Source: Siphonodentalium dalli (taxonomy: Eukaryota > Mollusca > Scaphopoda > Gadilida > Siphonodentaliidae). From it: 64,000 nucleotides of DNA. Below the pieces are notes generated by a model. It did no database searches. It saw only the letters and a list, made by a program, of their open reading frames with translations, and was not told where the DNA came from. The position numbers were made by a program, and so were the translations under genes. The stretch spans positions 162,805,043 through 162,869,042 of the forward strand of contig CP136069.1 in assembly GCA_032622095.1 (NCBI GenBank). Reading direction: 5' to 3'. Of this stretch, positions 9,516-21,795 are shown one piece after another (the stretch's first letter is position 1; every line of letters begins with the position of its first letter).

Positions 9516-12500
9516 TTCTAAAAAGGGGGTATAATAAACCCCTTAAATGAATGTAGTACAGACTGACCAACTTGTCAGAGCATGGGACGGTATAGCAAAG
9601 TTTGGCAATTTATGGTAAAAGGTCCACCCAGGCAAATCACATTGACCCCTTGTGTTAATTTTGGTATCAACACGAGTGTTAATATATCCCCGACGAATTT
9701 AGTTACTAAAATGCGACATGGGACAGCAAACTTCCGACACAAAATTGATGTAACCGGTTACCGGGGGTGTTTGTTGACATCGGAGTTTCCAAATATCCAA
9801 GCTACAAAAACATGATTTCGCACTATTTAACTTATTGCCGTTGATCGGGGCTAGTCGATTCCTGTGAAAACACTCTATTCAATTTCATTGAGTAGTTGTC
9901 AAAGTTATATACTTGCGTCTTGTATTATTAAATTAAGAAAAACGTACCGATGTTGAAATTTGCTTTTCTATTTTAGAACAAACCGGAAACACAATTCAAC
10001 ATTCCACTTTCTGTTTAGCCTATACCCACGGGCGAGTAGCAGAGTTGGGACAGGGTGCCAGTCTAACACTTTTTTTGTGGTTGCCAAAATGACTCGTTCT
10101 CATCCAAGACAATTTTCACGATGTTCCGACCAAAGGTACGACCCGAAACGCGTGCCAAAGTATTTAGTCATGCGAAGATTAATATCCAAAATGGTTGTCA
10201 GCGGCAATGTTTTTGGCCGAATAAACCCTTCCCACGATGGGGCCATCTGCATGTCAAATTTTATACTGTAATCTGTGCTGATGCTATTTGTTGACAGACG
10301 TCTGCCAAGTGCCAACCCATGGCAAAAGGTTTGTGATCAGTGACGGGGCGTATAGCTCAAACATTACTAAGTTAAGTTGAGCTAAAAAATCCAGATGAAC
10401 GAAGAGGGATAACTCAAGTCTTAAAAGGAAAATGCAAACCAACAAAACTAAACAATTCATTTTCAACATAATCCAATAACCCATGGCTGAAGAAATGGCG
10501 TATCGAAGGAAAACCCACAACTCTTGAATGGAAATGTGAACGTCAATGAACCCTTTTAAATTTCATCGATCCGATAACGAGCTGCCAGTGACCGAAATCC
10601 AACATTTTCAGCAACACAAAAATGGGAGAACTCTTGAATGAAAAAGTCAATGAAGCCTCTTTTGAAAGCCCAACTTGTGCCAATTTTCATCCGAGATCAA
10701 ATAACCCCATATTTGAGACGTTTGAATGGACATGTAATCCAGTATAGCGCCACTCGCACCCCCTCCATATTTTGGACTGGGTATACAAATTGTGTGGTCA
10801 CATCAAGATTGCACCTTAAACCATGGCGAAAATCCAAGAGCTCTGAATAATTTATTCCACTCCGTAATCTTATAATTATATTAAAGTGTCAATGACACTG
10901 TAGCTCAACTTAAGAGTTAAGTTTTTGCTTATCAATGAATAGAATGATAAAGCAAAGTAAACTAGATGTCACCCTGAAGATCCATATGAAGTTTGGGGGA
11001 TGATCGGATGAGATCTGTAGTGCGCCAAAGAATTTAGTCATACAGAGTAAATTCCAAGATGACCACTGGTGGCCATCTAGGGTACCCTGAAGATGCATAT
11101 GAAGTTTGGTGATCATCAGATGAGGGATGTGGTCTGTAGGGGTGTGCCAAAAGATTTAGTCGCGCAAAAAGTAAAATCCAAGATGGCTGCCAACAGCCCT
11201 GTTTTTTTCATCTAAAATCGTTCAAATTCGATAGTTCCAATCCACAGTTGATCACAATCGTGTCTGCAAAATTAATAAAAGGCCGTCTGGCCAGTGTCCC
11301 CCGAAAAAGTGGCTTCATTGGGCATCGGCTTTTCTGAAAAAAATATCAAGGACCCTAAATCCGATACTAAATTTCGAGAACAATCCAACCAGTGTCCCCT
11401 GAAATGGTGGATAAACTATCATACTAAATTTGATTCACAGATACCACACAAACTAAAGTGATCATCCGAAAACTAGAAATTGACGGGATTCTAAGTCGAA
11501 AAAGTGCCAAAATTCTAGCAAAAATGGGTGCATTGTACCCATATTCGAACTTGACCTGTATTTTGAGCTGATAAACCCACATTCCAAATTTGGTTCAGAT
11601 ATGATCACACAAACTGAAGTTATCATCCGGAAACCAGAAAATTACAAGATTCTGAGTAAATAAAGGGCCACAACTATCGCAAAAATGGGCGGAGGAAACC
11701 CATATTCGAACTTCATCTGTATTTTGGTCTGATAAACTCGCCTATGAAATTTCGGGGGACAAAAATTGATCCAGCCATAAAAATGGGCTGCAACAATGAA
11801 ATCAAAGATTGCTGCTGGGTGGCCATGTTTTTCATTGAAATTAAGAAAAATTAGACAGCTCCCATCTACATGTTACCCTGAAACTACAAATGAAGTTTGG
11901 TGAAGATCGGATGAGGGGTTTGTTGGGCTTCCCGAAGGAAATTGTCGATGAACATCCGGACTCCCACCCCCCCCCCCCCCCCAACTGAAGAACTTTGGTT
12001 AGAAATGCCACCAAGTTGTTACAACACACCGACATGGCACTCGCCTCTCAATTTCGCTCCAGGTCAGTGAATAATTCTCCTCAAGAAATTGCCAGTGTCG
12101 ACCGTTTTGCTCACTATTTACATACTGTATATAAACAAGCACTGCTCACACAAGTGTGGACAATATCGCAATCATACTACTATCATTATACTATACTATT
12201 TGGGAACCGTTACTGTTGTATCCAAATTATAACCTATAACGGAGGCCATCCGTGCCATGGAAGAGAAAGCAGTGAGCAAGTTTTCAAATAGTTTCACGTT
12301 AAGATAATGCAATATACCTTTTCCAGACAGAAATGCGTTGTTCAGTTTAAAAAATTTCAATGAATACAAATGCTTCGCTCGGATTCTGATTTTTGTGTTC
12401 AATATTATCTTTTTGATGACTTCAATGCATCTTTCTGCAAGTTTCTGGGACATACAAAGCTCAAAGATACTTCAGGTATTCATAATCTATTTTGGTACCA

Positions 12501-12789
12501 GAAAAATTCAAATTAGAATATATATTAGGTTATTTTGGAGCGCAAACCGCCATGTGGCTTTAAGATCTTTTCATGTAAAAAGAGTCAAAGAGTGTAATAT
12601 CAAGGTAACTTTCACACAAGTATCCATCTCATCAAGTCTGCCCAAAGTTCTCAATGCCATGGAACACCGAAAAATTTAGGATAACCCCCCCCCCCCCCCC
12701 CCACAACTTCCCAAGGAAAGAGAGTCAGTTGAAGTCAGTTTGGTATTTCAATTTTTTTTTTTAATGGTGGCAGTCTATTTTGGGTAGAC
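9516..12789. repeat. mosaic of diverged dispersed repeats
   Basis: There is no intact gene. Several pieces share the phrases ATTTAGTCGTGC/ATGC, AAATCCAAGATGGC and ATGAAGTTTGGTGATC (about 11000-11215 and 11790-11920). Others repeat TCTGAGTAAATAAAGGGCC-like and CATATTCGAACTT blocks (11480-11740). Homopolymer C tracts occur at about 11967-11982 and 12686-12702. These look like decayed non-autonomous elements. Confidence 0.45.
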
Positions 12790-13398
12790 TTAACCCATTT
12801 TCTGAGCAAGCTCCTTTGCCTTGACTTTCTCGATCTTTGCTAAACGAGCCTGGTCTTTTGACCCATAATGCCACCACCCCAGTGCCTTCGAATCTGTAAT
12901 GAATGGAAAGAGTTCAAGTTTAGAAAGGTCTACCTTATCGTAATTCAATTCATTCAGTACTAGTTTTCACTGCTTTCAACCAAATGCCATTTAAAATCCA
13001 GTTTTAATGTTCTAATTATAATTGGCTAACTTCGATTCCTTAATGTAAATTCAATATTCTGATAGTAATTTTCTCAGGGTGAAATTTAAAATCAGTTCAT
13101 GTGGCTTGTGTTGCAAAGGCAGATATAATGTCTCTTCGCCACTTGGATATACAGATTAACCAATTATTATCATGATATCATATGAAGGTTGCAGAGCCAC
13201 AACAAATAGTAAAGCATCAAAATTCGATTTTTTATTTTATGACTATTATCCGAGTGCAACTGTCAAATGGTACAAGACCATGCGTAAATATTTTTCTTTA
13301 GTAATAATAGTAAATGTCCAGGTACATACCTCATCAAACCTCTCACTGTAGTTATTTTGACAGCTTCAACCAATTTGTTTAGTGAGGTTCGGTCCTCT
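12790..13398 (-). pseudogene. RPL7A: RPL7A (eL8) 3'-terminal two-exon fragment with frameshifts
   Basis: Ribosomal protein eL8 is a 60S subunit component. On the minus strand an exon (13398-13330), preceded by TTCTTTTCAG and followed by GTATGT, reads EDRTSLNKLVEAVK and, after one missing base, NYSERFDE. An intron (13329-12894) ends in CATTCATTACAG. The last exon (12893-12790) reads IRRHWGGGIMGQKT, loses one base, then ARLAKIEKVKAKELAQKMG and TAA. This is the C-terminus of RPL7A (human ends NYNDRYDEIRRHWGG...KAKELATKLG). Both splice sites are intact, so it is not a processed copy. Upstream exons are not found in the next 1.7 kb. The two one-base deletions suggest a decayed segmental duplicate, though assembly indels in a real gene whose 5' part lies beyond the gap are possible. 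An A-run follows the stop at about 38 bases. Confidence 0.8.
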
Positions 13399-13918
13399 CT
13401 GAAAAGAATAATGCATTAAATATTTAATTCTTCTGCAGCAGTTGGTTTTATTTTTAGTTAAAACCATAGATGGTAGATTAAAGTGAACTAACATCAACTT
13501 TGCATTCTACTGATAAGACCACACCAATATAGCCTGGAAAATAGACGCAGGAGGGTAAAAAAATATTTATCACCACAAACAATAGATGAACATTGAAACT
13601 GAATGAATTTCAAAAGTTTAGAAAAAATGTTTTGTTCACACAAAATAAAATAATTATTTCTTTTCATAAACCACTTTAGAACAACGGAAAAGAAGTAGAG
13701 AAAGTAGAAAACAAAACGAAATACTCTGCCATCAACTATTTTCTGAACTATATTCTTCATACTTTAATAAAAAAAAGTTTCCAATATGGCTGATTATGGG
13801 GGGGGGGGGGGGGGGGGAAATCGACAATCTGCTTTGACAACGCATGCCGACTGCGCAGACATTGTTCAGGCATATTTTTAAGGCTATAAATGATTCACAT
13901 CTGCAAGACAATTTTGAA

Positions 13919-14990
13919 GACCGACGGCGAGTCCCTCATAAAATCACTCAGAATAGTCAATTTTCTTCAGAAATGTTAAGCTCAACTCAACATCAGGTGA
14001 AGAAATTCAGATATACATCATCGTGAATTTTTTTGTGAATACATGTTAACATTTCACTGAACCACTGGTGATCCTTGAATGCCATCTACATACCAGTTTC
14101 AACAAGCCTGCAAATAGTAGGTCATTTGCAGAATGAGGTTCAAAGCACGTGAATTTACTGACGTTCGACATAGCAGGCTAGCATCACCAAATTCACCCTC
14201 TGTGAACTTCATTCTTGGAGATCCAGAATCAGATTGAAGTTGCGTTATGTTCTCGGGAACTTCACCCATTTGTCACCTCGATTATGCATTTTTAAATATC
14301 TTCCGTGAACTATGTTAATTGGAGACTATAAATACTTCCCAGAAGATGAGGCTTAAGCAGAATGAGGTCCCCTGTTAGTGAATTTGGTGATGCTAGCCCA
14401 CTGTGCAAGATAGCATTACTAAATTCACCCTCTGGAGACCTCATTCTGTTAATGACAGATTATTTGCAGGCTTGAGTTTCACATAACTCACTGGCTGCGA
14501 CATCAAGAAAGAACATGATATTTGTTCAGATGGAATGGAACAATAAGTAGAAGTCTACAATAGGAAAAGCAAACATAAAATACCTTTGCAATCAACCTAC
14601 AAATTGTTTTACAGCAATCACCGACATTAAATTTAATCTAGATCTGATAAACCATGGTTCTCCATGAGCCTGAAGCGCTGTTTAGACATGCGCTATGCCC
14701 AGGCTAGGGACTGTATTTGGGTCCGCACTATGCCCAGGCTGGCGACTAAGGCTCTGACAGCGAGTCCCTTATAAAATCACTCAGAACAGTAAATTTTCTT
14801 CAGAAAGGTTAGCTTCAACTCATCAGGTGAAGAAATTCAGATAAACATCATCGTGAATGTTTTGAGAAAAATTCCAATGGCAATTTTTTTGTGAATACAT
14901 CACTGAATACATGTAACATTTCATTGAAGCACTGGTTAAAGTGATCCTTGAGTGCCATCTCAATACCATCAACAAGCCTGCAAATAGTTA
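13919..14990 (+). repeat. direct duplication, two ~200-bp copies
   Basis: The segments 13919-14114 and about 14755-14990 share GCGAGTCCCT-ATAAAATCACTC, TTTTCTTCAGAAA, ATCAGGTGAAGAAATTCAGA and CATCATCGTGAAT, and both end in AAGCCTGCAAATAG. Between them lies a palindromic MITE. This looks like a tandem duplication that carried along the edge of the MITE. Confidence 0.7.
14106..14475. mobile_element. palindromic MITE with AAGCCTGCAAATA ends
   Basis: The left end AAGCCTGCAAATAGT matches the reverse complement of the right end ATTATTTGCAGGCTTG. Subterminal blocks CAGAATGAGGT and GCTAGCATCACCAAATTCACC recur in inverse. A second copy lies at about 37225-37640, and a third, cut by the assembly gap, begins near 14980. 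No coding content. Confidence 0.75.
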
Positions 14991-15129
14991 GGGTCCGCGC
15001 TGGACTGAAATTTATTGCAAGTGGCAGCGCGAACCCTGCAAATAGTGTCTGTCATTTACAGAACGAGGTTGCCAGCAGGTGAATTTAGTGACATTGTTAG
15101 ACAGAGTGGGCTAGCATCACCAAAATTTC

Positions 15130-15229
15130 NNNNNNNNNNNNNNNNNNNNNNNNNNNNNNNNNNNNNNNNNNNNNNNNNNNNNNNNNNNNNNNNNNNNNNN
15201 NNNNNNNNNNNNNNNNNNNNNNNNNNNNN
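15130..15229. other. assembly gap (100 N)
   Basis: Exactly 100 undetermined bases interrupt a MITE copy, so the true distance is unknown. Sequence on the right side belongs to a different repeat. Confidence 0.99.
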
Positions 15230-15715
15230 CTTACATTCCTGGTATTTACAAGGGTACTTTTTTTTTTACATGGGTGTATACATGGGTTTTACCAGTGTTT
15301 TTCATTGTTAACCTGAATTTACCATTGTTTACTTGGAATTACAACGGTCTGTCCATTTTAAATGGCTTTTATGTGAGTGGGTATGTATACATCGTGCCCT
15401 TACTTTCATGGAATTTACAAGGGTGTCTTTTTTACAAGGGTCTACATGGATTTTACCCGAGTATATCATCGTAAACCTGAATTTACCATGCCTTTACTTG
15501 GAATGTACAAGGCTATGTCATTTTACATTTTTGGGTTTTAACATAGCTTTTATTAGAGTATATCATATTGTAAACCTGACTTTACCAAGTTAAACTAAGG
15601 TTTACCGGGCTTTTACAAGAGTGTTTTTATTGTAAACCTGACTTTACCTCATTTTACCGGAGTAAAACCTAGTAAACCATGGTTTACCGGGCTTTTACCA
15701 GAGTGTGGTATTTTA
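15230..15715 (+). repeat. degenerate GTAAACCTG/TTTACCA array
   Basis: Short phrases GTAAACCTGA-TTTACC, TTTACAAGGGT and GGGCTTTTAC-AGAGT recur every few tens of bases. The pattern keeps several frames open without coding meaning. Confidence 0.6.
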
Positions 15716-16131
15716 TAAGGGCTTCCAAATCCTTCCGGGCCCCAAATTCCTAATAAATCATCAGAATGAACCTAACATATATTTGTTATTGATAAGTTGC
15801 GCTTTAGGTACATATATATTTCATGCAGTTCGTTCGAGTTTACTAACACGCGACAATGTTAAATTTCTAGAAATGACGTTTCTTTGGTGTCCAGAAATAG
15901 ATAGTTGATGGACGATGACATTGACTTTTAAATAAATCGATCAGGCTTTGAATTTGGGATTAGAATTTTTAAAACTAGCTTTTCTGTATCATGTTTTATG
16001 GTTGTTAATAATGAAGATAAAGAAGGAAGGGATATAATATTTAGTGCTGTCAACAAATTTGATAGTGTTTTTGACGCCATTTCCAGGGTTATTTTCCCCA
16101 GACTTCGTGTGATTTCATCTAAAGTGGGTTA

Positions 16132-16595
16132 TGTGACCCGCCATATCAAATCCAGTCGTAAGTCGGGATTTTTTTTACCCTGTGCCAATGCATTCTCTTA
16201 TATATGCGAGTCGACCATATGTCGCCTCGCATATATATAAGAGAATGCATTGGCCTAACAATTTTTATAATTTGTTTTAAATAAATGTTTCTTACAATTT
16301 TTAGGACATAAAATTAAAAAAACATACATTACCCTGCAGGGAGCCCCACACAAATATAGAAGCATAAAGAAGAGTGTCGTCTGCTCATGTTTGTCTGGGG
16401 CTCTGTATGGGTGAAATTATAAAATTGTTAAAGAATACAAGAAAAAATTATTAAAATTGTAAAAAATTGTTTAGGCCAATGCATTCTCTTGTATATGCGA
16501 GGCGACCTATGGTCGACTCGCATATATAAGAGAATGCATTGGCACAGGGTAAAAAAAATCCCGACTTACGACTGGATTTGATATGGCGGGTCACA
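16132..16595. mobile_element. TA-flanked palindromic MITE, copy 1
   Basis: The ends TGTGACCCGCCATATC and GATATGGCGGGTCACA are perfect TIRs, flanked by TA on both sides (16130-16131 and 16596-16597), as for Tc1/mariner-type insertions. TIR-derived sequence includes AAATCCAGTCGTAAGTCGGG. Inside each arm is a second hairpin with the palindrome CCAATGCATTCTCTTATA...CTCGCATATATAAGAG. The centre contains inverted GAGCCCC text near 16335 and 16395. Confidence 0.85.
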
Positions 16596-17289
16596 TATGT
16601 GAACCTTCTTGTAATATATAATGGAAGTCAGAAGAAAAAAGTTCTCAGATCCCTGTTGTATAAACATATACGCGTCTTGTTTGTGAATTGTGTCATGTGC
16701 CATTGATTGCTGCCATAAATATGACGTTTTGTCGCCCTTGATCTACGCATGCATATATTGTCCAGTAGTAAACGGGGTAAACTTTCTTCCACGAGAAAGC
16801 AGATGACAAAACTAACATTTAGTAACAGGACAGGGGATGGATTTAAGTTTTTGTGGCCCAATGGATATAGTGGTATCTATCATCTGAATAGGTTACTGTG
16901 TCAACATAATTATGCAGACCTGGTGGACTAATTGTTCGGTCTCATTCGCCTGTGTGCACTGGTCCACATTTCGAAATGGAAAGGAACATTAATATCAGTT
17001 AGTCTTAGCATGATGTTATATAAGGCGGGTGGTGACATTGAGCATTATAGCCCTATATAACTGACGAACTCGGCATGGGATTTTAACAAACGAGAACGAT
17101 GGGAATGTCGCGTTTGAAACAAAATTCTCTGCATCGACCGGTAAGGGGCGTGTGCTTCAAACTCAGAAATAGGAATTTTAACTAATAGTTGTGAGAAAAC
17201 GATCACTAATCAGTTAATGATTTATTGTGTCGCCTGGTCGACCCGAAGAAACAAGTTACATGAACATGAACACATAAGGACACAGACAC

Positions 17290-20200
17290 ATTAGTGAAGT
17301 AGATTAAGTCAAATTTTCAAGGCAATTGTTCAAATTGTGACTAAAGAATGAAACTTTGCACATATGTACATGTTCACATACTTTTGATATTAGATATGGA
17401 GCCGTGCTGAAATTTCACTAAAACCCCTCTTTTAATGGGTTTTTCGAATTTAAAGAGCGTTTAGTGATTATATAATTTATTAAATGTCGATATTAATCTT
17501 ACCATAAAATATGCGATTTTAAATTAGGCATATACAATAAGTATGACTCTGGGAGATATAATGCCACATTTTTATGGTAAAATTGGAACTCCCCGTCCAA
17601 GATGGCTGTCAAAATGGCGGCTGAAAGAGGAAATTTGACGCTTTTCACTAATATCTTCTAGATCAGGCTCTGCTGTATGGAACTGGTTACGGAATGTGAC
17701 ATTATTTTGTATTGTTCGTGTTAAGTGATCATTGGAGCAATGAAATATGCCATTTTTGTGACCCCCAGTCTCATCCGATCGCTCAATAATTCGGTTATAC
17801 AGAACTCGGTATGAAATTTCACCAAAAATCACCGTTAGGATTCTAGTCATATTTTAACAAGAAATTGACAGAACTGTGCAAATTACGTGTGGCATACAAT
17901 TACTTATGAATATTTCAACTCAATGGAACAAAAATTGTCATCTTGTCTGAAAATGTCGGCCAAAACCTGGAAAATGGTCAATATTGCCCCATCATGTAAT
18001 GTAATCGCTTACAAGTTGTGGATGACAAATGCTATGCTGTCTTATATACATTAAATTCTAACAGTTTTAATGCACATTGGCTAAGTGTTAGTAATGTAAC
18101 CACTGACATTACCAGAATTATTGGATTTTTATATCACAAACTTGACATCAAAATCGGCAAAAAAATAACTTTTCAGGTTTGGACCATTTATTCAAGTAAA
18201 GGAATTATTTTTGGTATCACTAATGTGTTTTTAGATATCATTACTGAAGATGGCTTCCAAAATGGTAAAATGTGGGATTTTTTTTTACACATATCCCGAG
18301 CAGTATTCTCTGTTCCCAAGAGTTGGCAAATTGTATCTCACTTGGTTATTAACCATGTTACTTACTCCACTGACTGCTACATCTTTCATTGTCCTTGTCC
18401 CTATACCTTCTGAGGGATGACAAATTCATTTTAAATGACGTACTGTAGTGTCTTTTGGGACTCTGGCCATATTTTTGAACGGAAATGGGCAGAACGTCCA
18501 AACGGAACTGAGTGAAACCATAGTATGCGGCTATTCTCAACCATTAGCACAAAAATCAACTTAATATATGGTGTATGTCAAAATGGCATAGATTTCTCAT
18601 ATATGAGGTGAATAGTTGTACAGGGAGTTATTGTATGGTCATGAATGATATGAAGGAGTAGCCTCTTTGTGGGGACCTGCGAATCGTTCATTTTAGGTCG
18701 AATCGAATCTCGAACCGAATCAGGGATGTGGTTTCGAATCGAGCCGAATCTCGAATCATGATACCGTAAAATAAACACACGCTGAACTTTTATCAATAAT
18801 ATGAATCAAATTAATCGAGTTCACGAATGGTATCCTTTTAATAAAAATGCTTATTGAGACACTAATCGGTTATCTGTGTTTTATTCATTCTGTCAGTATT
18901 TATTTTGGAATGCTCGATCGTAGGATAATGCGCAGTAGCCAACAACATGCGACTGTGATCAAAACGGATTTCGTGAATTCTATCAGATTCCGAAAATCCT
19001 ATTGAAAATGAAAGTAAGATTCCGAGAATCCTACAGGTAGCTCTAATCAGGCAAGATTACAGAAAATAGTTCCCAAATAAATATCACTGTAAACTTTATA
19101 TTAAAAATAATTAATAACTTCAAATCGATCATAAACACCACTTGTTATTAGCAAGTGAAATGTTGTCTTAATTAAAAACACTAAGTGGAACCGCAGTATA
19201 TCCACGATGAAATTGTCTTTGACACCACTACATTGTTTACAAAAGAACGTGCCACACATGCATGACGTCATATATTCCATCCAGTCGGTACATTCCGTTA
19301 TATTTTAATTGTGATTGACTTTTAAGATGTCTTTTTTATAATTATGGCCTCTATGGGTGGACTATAATTGTTATCTAAATTGGTATATTGGTATATCAAT
19401 TGGTGAGGTGTATATGTAACTTTGATTGGCTCTATGGTCATGGGGGTGTATGTGTATATCTTGAGTGGATATATGGTCATATGTGTGAAGAAAAGGTATA
19501 CATGCAGGGAGTGACTGTATGGCCAATAGTGAGTTGCTGCATGTTGTATTGCTATATCTAGAAGGTCTATATGGTCAATGGTGAGGTGTCGATGTATACC
19601 TGGCGTGATTCTATAATAGACGTTGGTGGGGTGTAAATGTACATTGTATATACTTATTGGCTATATGACCAATGTTGAGGTGAATTGGTAAACAAGGAGT
19701 GACTATGTGACCACAAATGTCGTTTATGGGTATACAGTGAGTGGCTGAATTGTCTTGAGTGAGGCGTATATTCAAGCCTGGGGTGTGCGAATGGCCATAT
19801 GTGCAGGACATTTGTATATACACAACGATTGGGTGCCCATTTGTGAGGTGTATATCGATACGAGGAGTTAGTCTATGGTTATGGTTGCAGTGTATATGTA
19901 TATCTTGAGTGGATATATGGCAATACATGTGGCAAATAGATATACAGGGAGGGAGTGTATGGTCAATGTTGAAGCGAATTAGGTATAAAGAAGTGACTGT
20001 ATGTATGATCACGAATATATATAGTCATGTGTGCGGATTACGTGTAAACCAAAATGTGGTTATATGGTCATGGGTGAGGCGTATATGTATAAAGCGATTG
20101 GCTACATGATCATTTGTGTGGTGTTTATGTATATATAACATGATAGTATGGTCATGGGTGAGTTGTGCAGTTGGACCTTCGGTGGCTATCACTTTCCATA

Positions 20201-21795
20201 ATAACTGAAGTGTATGTTAATCGATTGGGAGGTAATGTCAGAGAGTTCTTCATCTTGGTGGCCTTTTATATGCACAATGGAGGAAACTGTGTTCCTAACA
20301 TTAATTTAGTCAATCAATATTGATGCCAATGGCCTAGAATGTTATCTTATTAAGTAGTTTTTCACTCTTCTCCTAGTTTGACATTCTAAATGGCCTTCTG
20401 GTCCACCTGCCAGTGCTTTACGCTGGCTATTTCTGTCGTCCTAGTGTACTAGGTGTGGGGGACGCCTACCCCGATAGACGTATTACCTAGTATGACACAC
20501 ACTTACCTTTGGTGATTGCACATGTTATTGGGCCAGAGTTGGCACATAAGTATCCCCTCTCAGTTCTGCTCATTTTCGTTCAAAATCATGATCAGAATCC
20601 CATAAGAATTTTTCGGAAAAATTACATACTGCATGATTTAAAATGAAATTGTCGTGTCGCATAAGGTACTGAGACAACCAGAATAGAACATTGTCAGTTG
20701 ATTAAGTAACATGTTTAACAACCAAATGAATTACAAAGTGACACCTTTACAGAAGAGCAGAGAATAATGTATGGGATATATTTGAAAATATCAACTTTTC
20801 TACCAAATGTTGTGGACATTTTGCAAGCCAGCTTGAGTATATGTTTCTAAAAACACATCAGTGTGACGAATTTAAGACGGATTAAAGCAATAAACACAAA
20901 AGATAGTTCCATTTTAGTTGAAAACATTGTGCAATCCTGAATCTTTTTCTTTTTTTTTCGATTTTGAGAGAAAATTCCAATAATTTTTGGTAATGTTATA
21001 GTACACTTATCCAAGATGCATCATACATATTAGTATTCAAATATATATGACAGGACAGCCAATTTGCTTAATCATCCACAACTTTTAAGCGATCGGTGAC
21101 ACGACGCGACAATATTTACCATTTTCCATTCTGACAGCCATTTTTAGCCAAAGTGACAATTTTGTTCCATTGAGTTGAAATATTCATAAGTAATGATATG
21201 CCTCACTTAATTTACACAGTTCTGCTCATTTCTTGTTGAGATATGACTAGAATCCCAATGGTGATTTTTGTTGAAATTTCATACCGCATTGTGTAAAATC
21301 AAATTATTGAGGGATCGGAAGGTGTTGGGATCCCAAGAATGGCATATTTCATTGCTCCAGTGACCAGTTAACAGGATCAATACAAAATAATTCACATTTC
21401 CGAACCAGTTCCATACAGAAGAAACTGGTCTGGAAGATATTAGTGAAAACACGTCAATTTTTCCAATTACGGTTGCCATTTTGACGGTCATCTTTAATGG
21501 TGAGTTCCAATTATGCCCTAAAAATGTGCCATTATATCGCGCTGAATCATACTTGCTGTATATGCCTAATTTTAAAGCGCAGATTCCATGGTAAGATTAA
21601 TTGCGAAATTTATTAAATTATATACACGAAACGCTCTTTAACTTCGGAAAACCCCTTAAAAGAGGGGTTAAAGTGAAATTTCAGAGTGGCTCCATATCTA
21701 ATATCAATAAGTTTGTGAATATGTACATATGTGCAAAATTTCATGCTTTAGTCACGAAGTGAACAATTCTTTTACTAATCTACTCCACTAAATAA
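17290..21795. mobile_element. giant foldback element A (~4.5 kb)
   Basis: The left arm (17290-~18640) and right arm (~20515-21795) are reverse complements over more than 1.2 kb. The outer ends share AGTAGATTA, then TTTGCACATATGTACATG, and CCCCTCTTTTAATGGG against CCCCTTAAAAGAGGGG. The arms carry CCAAGATGGC motifs and resemble the arms of the element at 22125-27250. The centre holds a ~42-bp degenerate array (18610-18650 and ~19360-20180) interrupted by unrelated AT-rich sequence at about 18680-19350. The reverse half of the array seems lost. No transposase was recognised. Confidence 0.75.
19360..20180 (+). repeat. ~42-bp G/T-rich array inside foldback A
   Basis: Units resemble TATGGTCATGGGTGAGG followed by TGTATATGTATAC and GAGTGGCT. 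Because 42 is divisible by three, long frames such as the minus-strand one at 19611-20012 give periodic His-rich peptides; I treat these as chance. Confidence 0.75.

Noticed and set aside
19611-20012. 133-codon His-rich minus-strand ORF
   Set aside because: It is the antisense of the ~42-bp array; similar ORFs occur in other frames and on both strands of foldback B.
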